Shown in pieces: positions 51,934 through 62,482 of a stretch of 64,000 bases of DNA; the stretch's first letter is position 1; every line of letters starts with the position of its first letter. The stretch covers positions 873,001-937,000 of the forward strand of contig NC_133903.1 in the NCBI RefSeq assembly GCF_964199755.1, given 5' to 3'. A program made the position numbers and the translations under genes. Under the pieces are notes generated by a model that saw nothing but the letters and a program-made list of their open reading frames with translations, had not been told where the DNA came from and made no database searches. The stretch is from Larus michahellis (Eukaryota > Chordata > Aves > Charadriiformes > Laridae).

Positions 51934-54900
51934 GTAGGGCCGGGGGTGGGCAGCCTCCCTGCGCTCCCTGCGGGGACTCGGAGCGCCTGGAGCTGCAACG
52001 GGGGCTTTGGGCCATGGGGTGGGCATGGCCAGTGCGCTTAGTCTTCCTTCGTGGAGATAAATCCAGACTGGCCGAGCCCTGGCCCTGGGAGTGAGTTGCT
52101 TGGTTGGCCTGTCTTGTTTTCCTGAGCGTTTATCTGCTCACTTTATTGGTAAAAAACCTGAAAGGCTCTTCTGTGAATGTGTTCTCCCACAGCAGGGGCA
52201 GGGGGGAGATTATGGTTTTCCTGCTTGTCACCAGCTTAGTTTCTGTATTAATATGCCTAAATCTCTCTTTCTGGGAATGTGACTTCATGGGGTTTGAGGT
52301 ATAAAGCTGACGTCTTGGGCAGTAAGAGCTTGGCATATGGTGCTGAACAGACCAGTGGTAATGAGGAGATTGTGTCAGGCAGATTGTGAAGATAAGATGA
52401 TGTATTTAGAGCTGACATAGAATGAAAAGAACCTGATTCTGTATGCCTGTGAATAGAAAGGGGATTTGGTCCAAGCCCACCAATAAGCGATTTCCGTGAG
52501 CCTTTGGACAGCACTTGTGGTGGAGTGGCGCTCATGGAAATACTGCATGGAGAGTATTCCCACAGGAATCGTGCGGGATGTTGTTTTGTGTTCCACAGCC
52601 TGAGAGCTACATGCCTGTCCTCCAAACAGTCAGTGGTGATGTGAGGATGGCACGTAACTGCCTAAAGGTTATTCTGTGAGGTCTAAACACTCTGGACTGC
52701 TTTTCAAAACCAATTTTGAATGATCTGGTAGTGTAACATCCTTTTATTACTGTTGCTGGCTTTTTGAGGCATTTCTTCTAGGGCTGTAGGAGAGAAATGC
52801 CACTAGAATAATACAGTAGGTGGAACTATTGGTTTCTTTGTACCCTTGAAGATACCAGTGTTATTTCAGAGAGTGTGGGTTTCTTTTTTTTTTTTTTTTT
52901 TTTTCAGCTGAAATAGGTACTTTCCCTGGCTAATACTTACAGTTGATCTAAAGAACATCAGACTTCCTTACTCTGCAAATCAGAACTGAGGAAACTTTCA
53001 CTTGGTAAATTTGCTTTTGCAGTAGCTTATTTTTTTCTTTAAAAAGAAGTAACAGTTTTTCTATTTACTTAGGTTGGCAATGACACTAGCAGTAAGTAAA
53101 GCAAAAATTGACTAATGTGCCACATGTACCCATACTAATGGAAGTGCATCAGACCTGGCTCCCTGTATTGATTTTACTGAACTTAAATGTATGAAGACTC
53201 CTTCATATGAAACATTGGAAGCCTCTAACAAAAGTGCCCTTTTGTTTCAGGACCTGCTTAGCTACAGCGCTGATAAAAGCACTGAACACGACAAGTGCTA
53301 AAAAGCAATGCCTCTTTTGTACTTGCTGGAGAACTCGGTGATCTTGCTTTCTTCCCTTTGAATCAGGAGCATATCTGCACTTCCCAGTTTCTGTTTTAGA
53401 AATCACAATCTTTTTTTTTTATTGTTTTTTTTTTTCTTGTTTTCCCTAAAGCACCAGCTCCGAGCCAATGTGTCATATGCAGCACTGCCTAATGACCTTC
53501 GAGAGATGCTTCAACGGAGGCTTGGAGACCTGGAACGCCAACTCCTAAGCAAAGTGGCTGAGCTTGAGGATGAAAAGTCTTTGCTTCATAACGAGACGTC
53601 AGCCCATCGGCAGAAGACAGAGACAGCCTTGAATGCATTGCTAGAAAGAGTGTCTGAGTTAGAAAAAGGTAATCTTCACAGAGTCTAAACACTTCCTCAT
53701 GCTGATTAATTTTGTTTACTCCCTCCTTCTGGTGCAGTAGTCTAAATGTGGTCCTTGAGGAAAAGACAGTTAAGATGCTGGACTAAATAGTAGGTGACAG
53801 TGCAAATACTTGGATTCCCTTTTTGCTTTTGTCACAGGCTTCCTGCTTGACAGGCCTCTGCATGGCTTTGGCTTCCTCTCTCTTAATTTGGCATACGTGG
53901 GTGGTTAGCATGAAACTCTTAGTGTTTGTGGGATGGCAAGATGTATAAGGAGGCAAGTGGAAATAGGAAGAAGTATGACATTGGTGTCAGGTAAATACTT
54001 AGATAATGTCAAGTACACATCTGAGTAGGGCTGTCTGTCGTTATTTGAACTGAAAATGATATGGGCTAAATTTAATTAGCATAACTGCCTTTGATGTAAG
54101 GAATGGCATTTTATGCCAGAACCATTTCCTACTGCTTTGGAAGTATTGCTGGCGGTCGTTCCTTTTGTTGCTGGTTATGACTTGGGGTAACTGCGGGTAC
54201 CTGAGTTGTTTCCTATCCCAAGTGTGTAGTCTTCAGAGTTTACAGTAGATTACACGTGGTGCCACTGGGGGACACTCTCTTAATCCATGTCACTTATTCA
54301 GATACTTAGATTAATTATTACTGAGATCTCTATGCTTGAGTAGAGTCTGTTTATTTGAATTACAAATTCCCATGGAAATGACCTAAAGACCAGAACTGTC
54401 TTTCTGTATTGACTATATACACCGACAGAGCGGACTGTGTAGGACTAGCGTACCAGTAAATATCACTGCCCAATCTTTAAATGATTTTCCGAGGTGAGTA
54501 GGCTCTCTGCTTAAAAGCAGCTTAATGGACACGCTTTCAAAATGGTGCAAACATACATATCTCATGAATTTTAAAATGCAGTCTAATGGATCCATTTGTG
54601 TGATACTGTATCTTTTTTTTTTTTTTTTTTTCATTTAAAAAGTGTGAAGGAGGGGAAAAGGGAAGGAGGAAGAGGAGATCTTGTACTGGCTCTGCCATTA
54701 GTATCTCCTGAGAGCCAAGATAAAGCCTAAACTGGAGCTAAAGTTCAGGAGAACTAGTGGCCTGCTAATGTCTTATGTGGCAAGTATTGCTAGTCCTTGT
54801 CTCTGAAAGATGTGACTCATAACAGCAAGTCATCAGAAAGAGAGTGGTGGGAGAACAAGAATGCGTAATTTAGTTAGGTTAAAAATAGCCTGTTCCCACC

Positions 54901-57900
54901 TTTGTTTTTTGTGTGGAGAGAGAGGGCTATCTTAAGTCTCCAGGGAAGTGAAGAATTTGGGCCAGGAACCGAGACACAGACTTGCTTTTAGTTGTGGCTT
55001 GCTGTCTATTACAGCGCAGCTTAGCTGTTCTGTGCCTCTGGTTCCTCTGTCAAATCAAAGTGAGGGTAAGAATGATTTTGTAGATTAAGTGTCAGATGCC
55101 TTCAAATACTGCCTGCCTCTTTTGAAAATAGTATTTCTATTATGTTCTTATTTTAACTGCCATATTGTTTAGCATCTCTTCCTGACAACTAACTGGAGTG
55201 TCATAAGCTCCTCATTGTACTCAGACTAAATAAATGGAGGAAAAACCTAACCTTACAACTTCGGGTTTTTTTATCTGTAGTTGTGACAGCTGCCTTAGTT
55301 ACCAGTGGTGCAGAAGAGTTGGAAGTTTGTACAACTGTTCTGATTCCCAAAGTCTTCTGGTAATTCCTTTACTGCTTGTCTCCATTGACAGCAGTAGGTG
55401 ATGCATTAAAAAGCAGGACTGGGTGGGGGAATGATCCTGCAACTCTTAGTGCCTGGACTTAAGTGTGGCTCTTGGCTCTGCTGGAGACATGAACTTGCTA
55501 CATCTAAATGTATTTTCTTCATCTCTAAAAGGGAATAACAATATGTCTTGCCCATCTTATTAAAAAATAATTCAGATTCTTTAGGAAAAGGATTGTCTTA
55601 TCCTGTGCATGTGCCCGTTGCCTGGAACAGGAGGGTCTTGTTATCATTTGGAATTGTGGATGTTTTAAAGTCATGAGAACAAACTGAAAAATATACAAAA
55701 GATGAATATTGTTTGTTCTTTTCCAACGCATTATTGCTTCCTTAAGTTCTTTCACAGAGTGACTAATGCTCTTAATGGAGTATGTTTCTTTTTTTATACA
55801 TGACGTTGTTTGTACCAGCCTAGTGGAGGTGGCTCAACATTAGCCCTAACACCCTGGGGTGGTTTTTGCCTAGAATTTGGAATATTTCAATTTTTGGTCT
55901 GTAAGTTCCTCAAGACAGATGCAAGCATCAGACAAGCTTTTTCTTCTTCCACCCCCTCGTTCTGTGAAAAATGCAGTCAAAACACCAGTTGCTTCTCAGA
56001 ATGGGAAGTGAGAGAATGCGAATGGCTTAAAAATTACATATGAGAATTGTGGCAACCTTTTGTGACAACAGCTCTTCATTTGCATTGGAGCATGAAGTTT
56101 GGTAAGGGGATTGAATTTGTTTTGGGAATGTGAGTAAAGGAAGCGAGTGGGACTCAAAAGAACAGGTTGCTAAAAGGTTGAGGGTGACACTCTACTACAG
56201 AACTGTGGGCTTTAATCTTGTGGCACGAGATTCCTCTCTTAATATCTAATTCTAGAAAATTACTTGTAAGCAACCACATCAGAATTACACACAAACATCA
56301 AAATTACACACAAACTGTATAATACAGAGTATTGCAACTTCAGAAAGTTTTGGGTTTGAGACTTCTCAATTTCATAAACATCTCTGGAATATCTCACTGG
56401 TTTTTATCATATCTTTTAGAAAAAGCTAAATAATAATTTCTGCTTTTATATTAAAAAAAGGTCTAATGTTTTCATCGTTCATAACTTTATGTTGCATTTT
56501 TCTTCAGGACACTTTGAACTTCAGCGTTATGTTTTTGTTCAGAACTCCTCCAGATTTGTCTATGGGACAGAAATCAGTTCTACTGAATACGTTAGCTTTT
56601 ACTTATTTCAGATTGGCCACCCAAAATGAGAGCATCAAGCTGTTTCTCAGCCTGCTCTCTGTAAAATGGGAATGCTGCTGCTAGCTCCCTATGTAGCAGT
56701 AGTAGGAAAAGAAAAACTGGTTTTGATGATGCTATGATTTGAAGCACTGTGATGCTTTAATCATGAGAATACCAGAGAATCCATGTTTAGTAACAGTAAA
56801 TATATTTTAAAACACTTTGAATTATTTGAAATAGGCATGCCTCCAGCCATGAACTAAGCAATCCATGAACGAAGCAATGAAGAAGGAAAATATTTAACAG
56901 CTTCTCATTAGTTGTGTGCTGTCTATTCTTTTGCTCTAAGTGAGGAAGAGAAATAAACGAAGTAATTATCATTATGTGTATAAAATCTAGTTGTATTTTT
57001 CTGTGCTGCAAAATCAACATTCAGTAATGCTACTTTGATATATGTTTTTTGTGTACGTCTCTAAAGTGATTAAAATTCCAAAGATTCTCACTATCAGTTA
57101 TATTATTTCTTAACCTGAATTACAAATACATTGTTTTGTTTAATGTTTTCTTCCTCAATGTAATTCTAGGCAACAGTGCATTTAAGTCACCTGATGAATT
57201 CAAAGTCTCCCTTCCTCTTCGCACAAACTACTTATATGGGAAGATCAAGAAGACTCTGCCAGAGCTGTATGCTTTTACTGTGTGCTTGTGGTTGAGATCG
57301 AGTGCTTCTCCTGGAATCGGCACTCCATTCTCATATGCTGTTCCTGGGCAGGCTAATGAAATTGTCCTCATAGAATGGGGGAATAATCCAATTGAACTGC
57401 TAATTAATGACAAGGTGAGAATCGACTAAGTCTTTATTTTCTACTTAATCAAGTTAAGTCTTGAACCCTTGGTACCTGCTAGTAACTCTTTCACGCTCTC
57501 TGAGAGAAGCCAGCTCTGGGCCTTTCAGACCGTAGTATCTATTTGCCTGTTGTTGTCCATTTCTTTGTTGCAAGTTCATAAAAGTACTGGAAACAAAGTC
57601 AAATGGTACATATACTTGTGTGTTGAGACAAGTATTTTATGAAACAGAAGCAATATTTGAAGCCACACTATTGCAAAACCTATGAGATTTAAGCCAGTTG
57701 CAGTATTTCTGTCTTTCTAATCCTAGAAGTTACGATATGTTAAAATGAATTTTGCAGCAGACAGAGAGCATGTAATTGTAGCTGGCTTTGTTATGCATAA
57801 TGACTGAACATCAGTTTAAATACACTTTTTTCAGACTTCAGATACAAAAGCAACAACTGTCTTGCACTGCTTCATGCCATTGATGGTTTTGGACAAGCTT

Positions 57901-60900
57901 CAGAATGAGGCTTGAGGAAAACAAGACCTCTTGGAATTTGGGGTTAAACCAGGTTATAAATACTTCCGTTCTCCCACCTTCGATTAGGTTTCCTAGTAAC
58001 TTGCTGCTCTCTGAGGGATCAGGTGTTTACAGATCTACAACACAACTCGCGTGGTTCAGTTGTGTGGCTAGTTTAGGACTTCTGACAGTCCTATCACCCT
58101 CACAAATCAATAAAAGTGAAAAGCTGATTGTTTTTAATGGTTCGTAGAAGAGAAGGAAGCTTGAGTCTGCTTATCCTCAGCAGTAACTTTTTCTCTTCAA
58201 TGTTATGTCAGGACTATTAATGTTCTGTGGGGCTTTTCTTTCTCCCACATCACAGCTGCTCCATAGCCGGCTGCATTTCTGTCTTAATGTTGACTTGAGT
58301 AAGTTTCCAGATCAAATTCATTCCTCCTTATTCGGAGCCCTTCATAACAGTTCCCACAAGTTTTACTGGAAGCAGGCAGATCTGTTTGTCAGAGTTGTTA
58401 CTGCAAATGAGCAACCCCAGATTTTAAGAGGAACTTAACGTGAGCAGTGGCTGGAAATTTAGGACTAAGCACTGAGATTCAAGCAACAAATGCCACAGAT
58501 TAATGCGCAGGATCAGTGGACTGATAGCAGCTTAGACTCTGGTACTTGGGTCGTTTGATTCTAGATGAAACAAAAGCTCACATCTAGAATAAAAGCATGG
58601 CTGTATTCTTGAGCATGGGACAGCTGGGACAAAGTAGAAAGATGCGGAGTGACTTCTGCCTCTGAAGTTTTTGCTTCTGAGGACAGAGTAAATACTGTCC
58701 CTTTTCAAATGTTGTGCTTGACACTTGGTTTGCAACATGCATTATTCTGTGGTCTTCGTAGGTTGCCCAGCTCCCTCTCTTCATTAGTGATGGAAAATGG
58801 CATCATATCTGTATAACGTGGACAACCAGAGATGGAATGTGGGAGGCTTTTCAGGATGGAGAGAAGCTTGGCACTGGGGAGAATCTTGCTCCTTGGCACC
58901 CGATTAAACCTGGAGGAGTCTTGATCCTGGGTCAGGAACAGGTCAGTGAATGTCAGCGTGTTCCAGGGTTTGGAAAAAACAAAACAAAACGAAAAAACCT
59001 CAAACAAACAAAATAAAACCAAACAAAAAAACCGCAAACTCCCCAAGCAAACAGCAGCCGTGAGAAATTTCTTTGGCAAACACTTGTCCTGTTGTATACA
59101 CAGTATCAGAAAGATTAAAACAAAGCAAGAACTATGTAATGCAATCACGCACTGGTGTATTTTGTTTCACTTCTTAAATATTCAGAATATTAATGTTGCA
59201 GTTATTCCTATTCCCACTCTTAATGCTACAGTGTGCAGCTTCATCAGTGACCTGAATAATGCCTTAAATTAAATCCTTTGAGGCAGATTGCTGGTAACTA
59301 GCAATGTGGCCAGTGAAGTTACAGAAAAGGACAGAATTGGTGTATCCGTTGTATGAGCAGTCAAAAAGGAGCTTGTTGAAAGTAGACCAAGTAAAATTGC
59401 TTTGATTTAACTTTTTTTTTTTAATTGAAGCCAAGTTGACTGTCCCCCATGGCAGTTTATTGGGTTTTCCCCTTCCTGTCCTCTTTATCCCAAGAATAGG
59501 AAGAATGTTAGTCCTTGAGCCCCAGAATAGATGAAGGAAAGCGTGCGTATGGGCGTGAGGGGGATCAACACCTATGTGCACTGGAGTGCATGTGGGTATA
59601 TCAGAATCTTTTGTAATTTGGCTTGCTCTGCCAAACTCCCTCCAGACTGAATTCTACAGCTTTTCAGGTATGTAACACGTTTTTAGAGTAGTGGAGTCTG
59701 TCACTCCTTTGGAATTCGATGTCTACTTTAAAAAAGAGCCTGAAGTCAAAGGGAGGAACTCCAAATCAGATGTTTGGTTTCTCATTAAAAATGTAGGTAA
59801 ATAACTTTATTAATGCAAATGCTAATAGAGTTTGAATATTAGTACTGCCAACAAAAAGCATTCATGAGGTGAAGGACAAGTCCTTTTTGAATATTTTGAA
59901 TCTCACTCTTCCAGTTAACATCTTGCTAAGCTGTTGCCTGTGAATCGTGTCACTCTTACCTTCATGTTTTTTTTTCTCTGCCTGTTCTTTGTATGATTAT
60001 ACATATACAAAAAAAAAGTAATGAGTAGCAGGAAATAGCCTTTCTCCAGGATTCCCAGGTTCAAAGTGGGGCAATGGAAAAAATAGTTTTGTCCTGATAT
60101 TGATTTTAATAGATACTTATCCATGACAGAATGGTAAATTCAGAATCCTAATGCACTCTGCAGAGCAGATACTCCAGCTCAGTATCAAGTGGCCGGCAGC
60201 TTTTCTGTAACTCTCTCGTGCTGTTTGCCTGTACTATGCTTTGGTCTATCCTATGCCATCAGTTTCATGTTAGCGTGATTCCACAAAACGTGTGATTTCT
60301 GTCCTTGAGTAGTGGATGGAGTGAGCAAACACTTCTAGGCTTATGCAGTAGCAGTTCGATGTAGTCATTTGATAGAACCAGAAGCCGCCTGTGCCTTTAG
60401 ATCCCAAGGTCACATCTATGGCCCTGCTGGCAAGGGCTGCAGTTGCAGTTTAATCTATAGCCATAAAGCTTTGGGAGTAGTCTCACACATCTTTGCAGTT
60501 CTTTCTGAGGTTGTCCTGTGCCAGGCTTGCAAAATGCCTCCTCAATTAACCTCAATATTTAAAGCTGCCTTCCTGTTCTACTGCTTGGGGGCAGGGTTAG
60601 TTCTGCACAGCCTTTGTGTGATGCTGTACAGTTGCTACTTGTTGTTTCGAATTGTTTTGACACACTTCAGATTGGAGCTTTTAACTGTTCCACCTCAGTC
60701 AAAGTAGCCCTTCTGGAAACTTGAGGTTGCTGGTCTGTGTGACCTGGCTCTGCACCTCCTTCTAGCAGCGTGTCTGGGGGGGAGGGTCTTCAAGTTTGCA
60801 GAAGACAATGCTGACTAACCTTCTCATTTAATCCTAACTCTTGTGTGCCTAAAGGACACAGTCGGAGGAAGATTTGATGCAACTCAAGCCTTCGTTGGGG

Positions 60901-61082
60901 AGATGAGCCAGTTCAATATATGGGACAGGGTCTTAAAAGCTGAAGACATCACGAATATTGCTAATTGCTCTACCAACATGCCTGGCAACATCATACCCTG
61001 GGTCGATAACAACGTTGATGTGTTTGGAGGTGCTACGAAATGGCCTGTGGAGACATGCGAAGAGCGTCTGCTAGATTTATAG
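51490..61082 (+). CDS. NPTX2: Neuronal pentraxin 2 (Narp), complete 5-exon coding sequence
   Basis: Join 51490-51933, 53452-53668, 57170-57414, 58762-58941 and 60855-61082: 437 codons plus TAG. The human orthologue is about 431 residues. The product is a secreted synaptic protein that multimerises with other neuronal pentraxins and clusters AMPA receptors (family knowledge). Visible in the translation: a hydrophobic signal peptide at about residues 1-16; cysteines 34, 46 and 96, expected to make interchain disulfides; coiled-coil heptads at about 57-98 and 126-220; a pentraxin domain from about 222 to the end with signature HICITWT (317-323), the conserved pair C259/C319, and calcium ligands N283, E361, Q362, D363, D370 and Q373. 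N-glycosylation sequons lie at N154, N195 and N399. Intron phases are 0, 1, 0, 0, all GT-AG. The start is the first ATG after the TATA box and leads directly into the signal peptide. It matches NPTX2 rather than NPTX1 or NPTXR in the exon 2 stretch ELEDEKSLLHNETSAHRQKT and in the C-terminus CEERLLDL. The extra length over human lies in the variable exon 1 linkers. Confidence 0.97.
51934..53451 (+). other. NPTX2: NPTX2 intron 1
   Basis: 1,518 bases, GT-AG. The first part continues the CpG island and then becomes AT-rich. A run of 21 T (52884-52904) followed by CAG looks like an unused acceptor. A second T-rich stretch (53411-53440) directly precedes exon 2 and serves as its polypyrimidine tract. 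No other feature recognised. Confidence 0.9.
53452..53668 (+). CDS. NPTX2: NPTX2 coding exon 2 (second coiled coil)
   Basis: 217 nt encode residues 149-220 plus the first base of Gly221. The acceptor is a long T-rich tract ending in CCCTAAAG, and the donor is G|GTAATC after the AAA codon. The peptide continues the helical heptads (DLREMLQRRLGDLERQLL, then VAELEDEKSLLHNETS) and carries sequons at N154 and N195. The reading frame stays open past the donor for a few codons, but homology with other neuronal pentraxins stops exactly at the GT. Confidence 0.96.
55015..55100 (+). mobile_element. Possible MIR-type SINE fragment in intron 2
   Basis: CTGTGCCTCTGGTTCCTCTG followed by a purine-rich stretch and TGATTTTGTAGATTAAGTG parallels the 3' half of MIR (cctcagtttcctcatctgtaaaatg, then the gattaaatgag region). 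Old and diverged. Confidence 0.4.
55440..55620 (+). mobile_element. Possible MIR-type SINE fragment in intron 2
   Basis: GGCTCTGCTGGAGACATGAAC, later TCTTCATCTCTAAAAGGGAA and TGCCTGGAACAGG follow the order of MIR blocks: the ctctgccact region, the tcatctgtaaaatggga region and the gtgcctggcaca region. The intervening sequence is heavily diverged. Confidence 0.38.
56278..56315 (+). repeat. Two-copy tandem repeat, period 19
   Basis: ATCAGAATTACACACAAAC is followed immediately by ATCAAAATTACACACAAAC, one mismatch. It lies in NPTX2 intron 2. Confidence 0.9.
56620..56700 (+). mobile_element. Possible MIR-type SINE fragment in intron 2
   Basis: CTCTGTAAAATGGGAATGCTG after TTTCTCAGCCTGC matches the MIR 3' core. 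It is the closest of the three intron 2 matches at that core, but only about 50 bases align convincingly. Confidence 0.42.
57170..57414 (+). CDS. NPTX2: NPTX2 coding exon 3 (start of pentraxin domain)
   Basis: 245 nt complete Gly221 and encode residues 222-302. The acceptor is TTCTAG|G and the donor is AAG|GTGAGA. It opens the pentraxin domain with FKVSLPLRTNYLYGKIKK, and includes Cys259 (first half of the conserved domain disulfide) and the near-invariant neuronal pentraxin segment PFSYAVPGQANEIVLIEWG. In C-reactive protein two adjacent calcium ligands (Asp-Asn) map here. Here, as in other neuronal pentraxins, the pair is Ala-Asn. Confidence 0.97.
57415..58761 (+). other. NPTX2: NPTX2 intron 3
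   Basis: 1,347 bases, phase 0. I see no repeat, RNA or other feature in it. Confidence 0.9.
58762..58941 (+). CDS. NPTX2: NPTX2 coding exon 4 (pentraxin signature)
   Basis: 180 nt encode residues 303-362, with a TCGTAG acceptor and a CAG|GTCAGT donor. It carries the family signature around HHICITWTTRDG with Cys319, then WEAFQDGEKLGTGENLAPWH, and ends on GQEQ, the first part of the Glu-Gln-Asp calcium-binding triplet that exon 5 completes. No ORF of more than 60 codons covers it because the exon is short, but the homology is unambiguous. Confidence 0.97.
58942..60854 (+). other. NPTX2: NPTX2 intron 4
   Basis: 1,913 bases, phase 0. A low-complexity AAAC-type stretch lies just inside the 5' end (about 58974-59035). 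Nothing else recognised. Confidence 0.9.
58974..59035 (+). repeat. A-rich low-complexity tract (AAAC type)
   Basis: Nearly all A and C, in units such as AAACAAAAC, just downstream of exon 4. It produces an artefactual Lys/Asn/Gln-rich reading frame. Confidence 0.8.
60855..61082 (+). CDS. NPTX2: NPTX2 coding exon 5 (C-terminus and stop)
   Basis: The acceptor is CCTAAAG|GAC. The exon encodes residues 363-437 followed by TAG at 61080-61082. It starts with Asp363 of the calcium triplet, then GGRFDATQAFVGEMSQFNIW, the sequon N399 within NCST, and the conserved tail KWPVETCEERLLDL. Cys400 and Cys430 are plausibly paired. Confidence 0.97.
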   Translation, partial: DTVGGRFDATQAFVGEMSQFNIWDRVLKAEDITNIANCSTNMPGNIIPWVDNNVDVFGGATKWPVETCEERLLDL

Positions 61083-61189
61083 CTGCAATTGTTTCCCATT
61101 CAAGTGCCCCCTTTAGTAGGACAATCTTCTGTGCAATCTAAAGCACTTGTTTTTCTTTCTGCCCTTCCCCAATCTTAACTCCTCAAAAG

Positions 61190-61195
61190 AATAAA
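61190..61195 (+). terminator. NPTX2: Proximal poly(A) signal AATAAA
   Basis: A canonical AATAAA lies 108 bases after the stop codon. Use would give a very short 3' untranslated region lacking the AT-rich distal part. The downstream GT-rich stretch is modest, so it may be a minor site. Confidence 0.4.
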
Positions 61196-62459
61196 GAAAT
61201 TGAGTAAACTGCCTCAGTGCAGATAGCTTCTAGTCTGGGGCGTTGAGCCTGACACTGAAAGAAGGACTTTTGGCTAGAGCAGCCCTTGCTTTCTTGTGGC
61301 CTGATCCCAAATCTGCTTTGGCCAGCAGCAGCCTTTCGGTTAGGGCCAAGCATAGGGTGTCAGTTCTTCTGGCAGGGAGGGGAACAGCCATCCATGTTAT
61401 CCATAGTACTCCTTTTGACAATCTGCAGCGCTGGCAAAGTGCTAAGATCAGCAGGCTGAATGTGAATCCTTCCTTCCAGTCTATTGTCTCCCCACTGAAT
61501 CAAAGCCATTCTTTTTTAGCCCTTTTTAAAGACATCAATCCTTACACTACAGTGGTTATGGTGCAACTATGGGCAGAGCCGAACAGCCACTGTTTGAGTG
61601 CAAGGGTCTTGCTTTTTAATTTGCAGACTAGAAATCCTTATTTTATGATAAGGAGGCGATGTGTCTGAGACATGTGTTCTAGCTCAGTTAGAAGAGAGGG
61701 CTGTGTAAGCAGCACGGCTCCATTGAAATAGATGCTTCAGGTGAGGTTCTGTCCCAGAGCCTGGCTTTCGCCAGCCAGGATCCCAGCGTAGGTGGGTCAG
61801 AGACTGTATTTGTATTTTCTGTAGGCTGAATGTACTGAATTCCTAGTGACCCGGCTTGTAAACTTTTCTCTATTGTTTCTCTTGCTTTAGTCAATGTCTT
61901 TATTTTTGAAAATATACAAGCTGTGATTAAGTGAATTTCCATTTTGTTTTGCTTTGAAAGGCCTTTTTATGAGCAAGTGCCAAAGGTCAGTTTCTGCTTG
62001 CTGAGAATCGCTATATATTTTTCCAGCATAAGTCTTCTGCACTGTTTTCTATGTTACTATAATGGTCCTATGTAAGATGAAAATGTGCTGTTTTTTCAAT
62101 TCTTGTTGACTGTCTCTTCTGTAAGCACTGGGCTGACTACTATATTTTTTTTATCATTTTCTCTCAATATTTTGCAAACAATGTTGCTGTTTCCTTGACA
62201 TTGATGTGACTTCTTGGTTTGTGGCTCGCAGATAGCAAATGCACTGTACTGGGAAAGAGTTAGTACTTTTGTTATTTAAAAGAAAAAGGATTTAAGGGGG
62301 GGAGGGGGAATTTATAAAGCTAAATATCATATTTTATTTTTCATATGTTTGAACTGTAAGAATAATATGGTGACAGTCCCATTTGTAGGGTAAAGTTGCA
62401 TATTTCCATTAATATGTAGTATGCTGTTCTTAAAAGAAAATTCTTATAATGAACTTTTA

Positions 62460-62465
62460 ATTAAA
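62460..62465 (+). terminator. NPTX2: Distal poly(A) signal ATTAAA
   Basis: ATTAAA is the common variant hexamer. It lies at the end of the AT-rich tract, and beyond it composition returns to mixed intergenic sequence. It is chosen as the main end of the transcript on position alone. Confidence 0.5.
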
Positions 62466-62482
62466 ATGCACTGTAAAATGAG

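Larger units (their letters stand above)
50832..51980. promoter_or_regulatory. NPTX2: CpG island over the NPTX2 promoter and exon 1
   Basis: Base composition changes abruptly from AT-rich intergenic DNA to dense CpG/GC sequence that runs through the promoter, 5' untranslated region and exon 1 and fades in early intron 1. It contains GC boxes such as GGGCGGGG at 50933-50940 and GGGGCGG at 51276-51282, and AGCCAACCAG (a loose CCAAT-like site) at 51321-51330. The human NPTX2 promoter is also CpG-island associated. Island limits are by eye. Confidence 0.9.
53669..57169 (+). other. NPTX2: NPTX2 intron 2
   Basis: The largest intron (3,501 bases), phase 1. It contains a T19 run (54613-54631), three stretches resembling old MIR-type SINE sequence, and a 19-base tandem duplication at 56278-56315. 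No coding homology. Confidence 0.9.
61083..62482 (+). other. NPTX2: NPTX2 3' untranslated region (predicted)
   Basis: This runs from the stop codon to a likely cleavage point after ATTAAA at 62460-62465. The length of about 1.4 kb fits what I recall of mammalian NPTX2 transcripts. The distal third is AT-rich, with ATTTA pentamers near 62275 and 62311, consistent with an unstable activity-regulated mRNA. No further coding homology is visible. The downstream limit is inferred. Confidence 0.6.

Noticed and set aside
50868-51998. 376-codon minus-strand open frame across the NPTX2 promoter and exon 1
   Set aside because: It is antisense to a clear coding exon inside a CpG island, where stop codons are rare. 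The composition is Pro/Arg/Ser/Gly-rich low complexity with no family resemblance.
51478-52026. 182-codon minus-strand frame over exon 1
   Set aside because: Mirror of the real exon with Leu/Arg/Ala-rich composition, an artefact of GC-rich coding sequence.
52884-52910. T21 plus CAG as a splice acceptor for an alternative NPTX2 exon
   Set aside because: No open, conserved sequence or donor follows. Family homology resumes only at 53452.
58946-59272. Lys/Asn/Gln-rich 108-codon frame after exon 4
   Set aside because: It is the translation of an A-rich AAAC low-complexity tract in intron 4.
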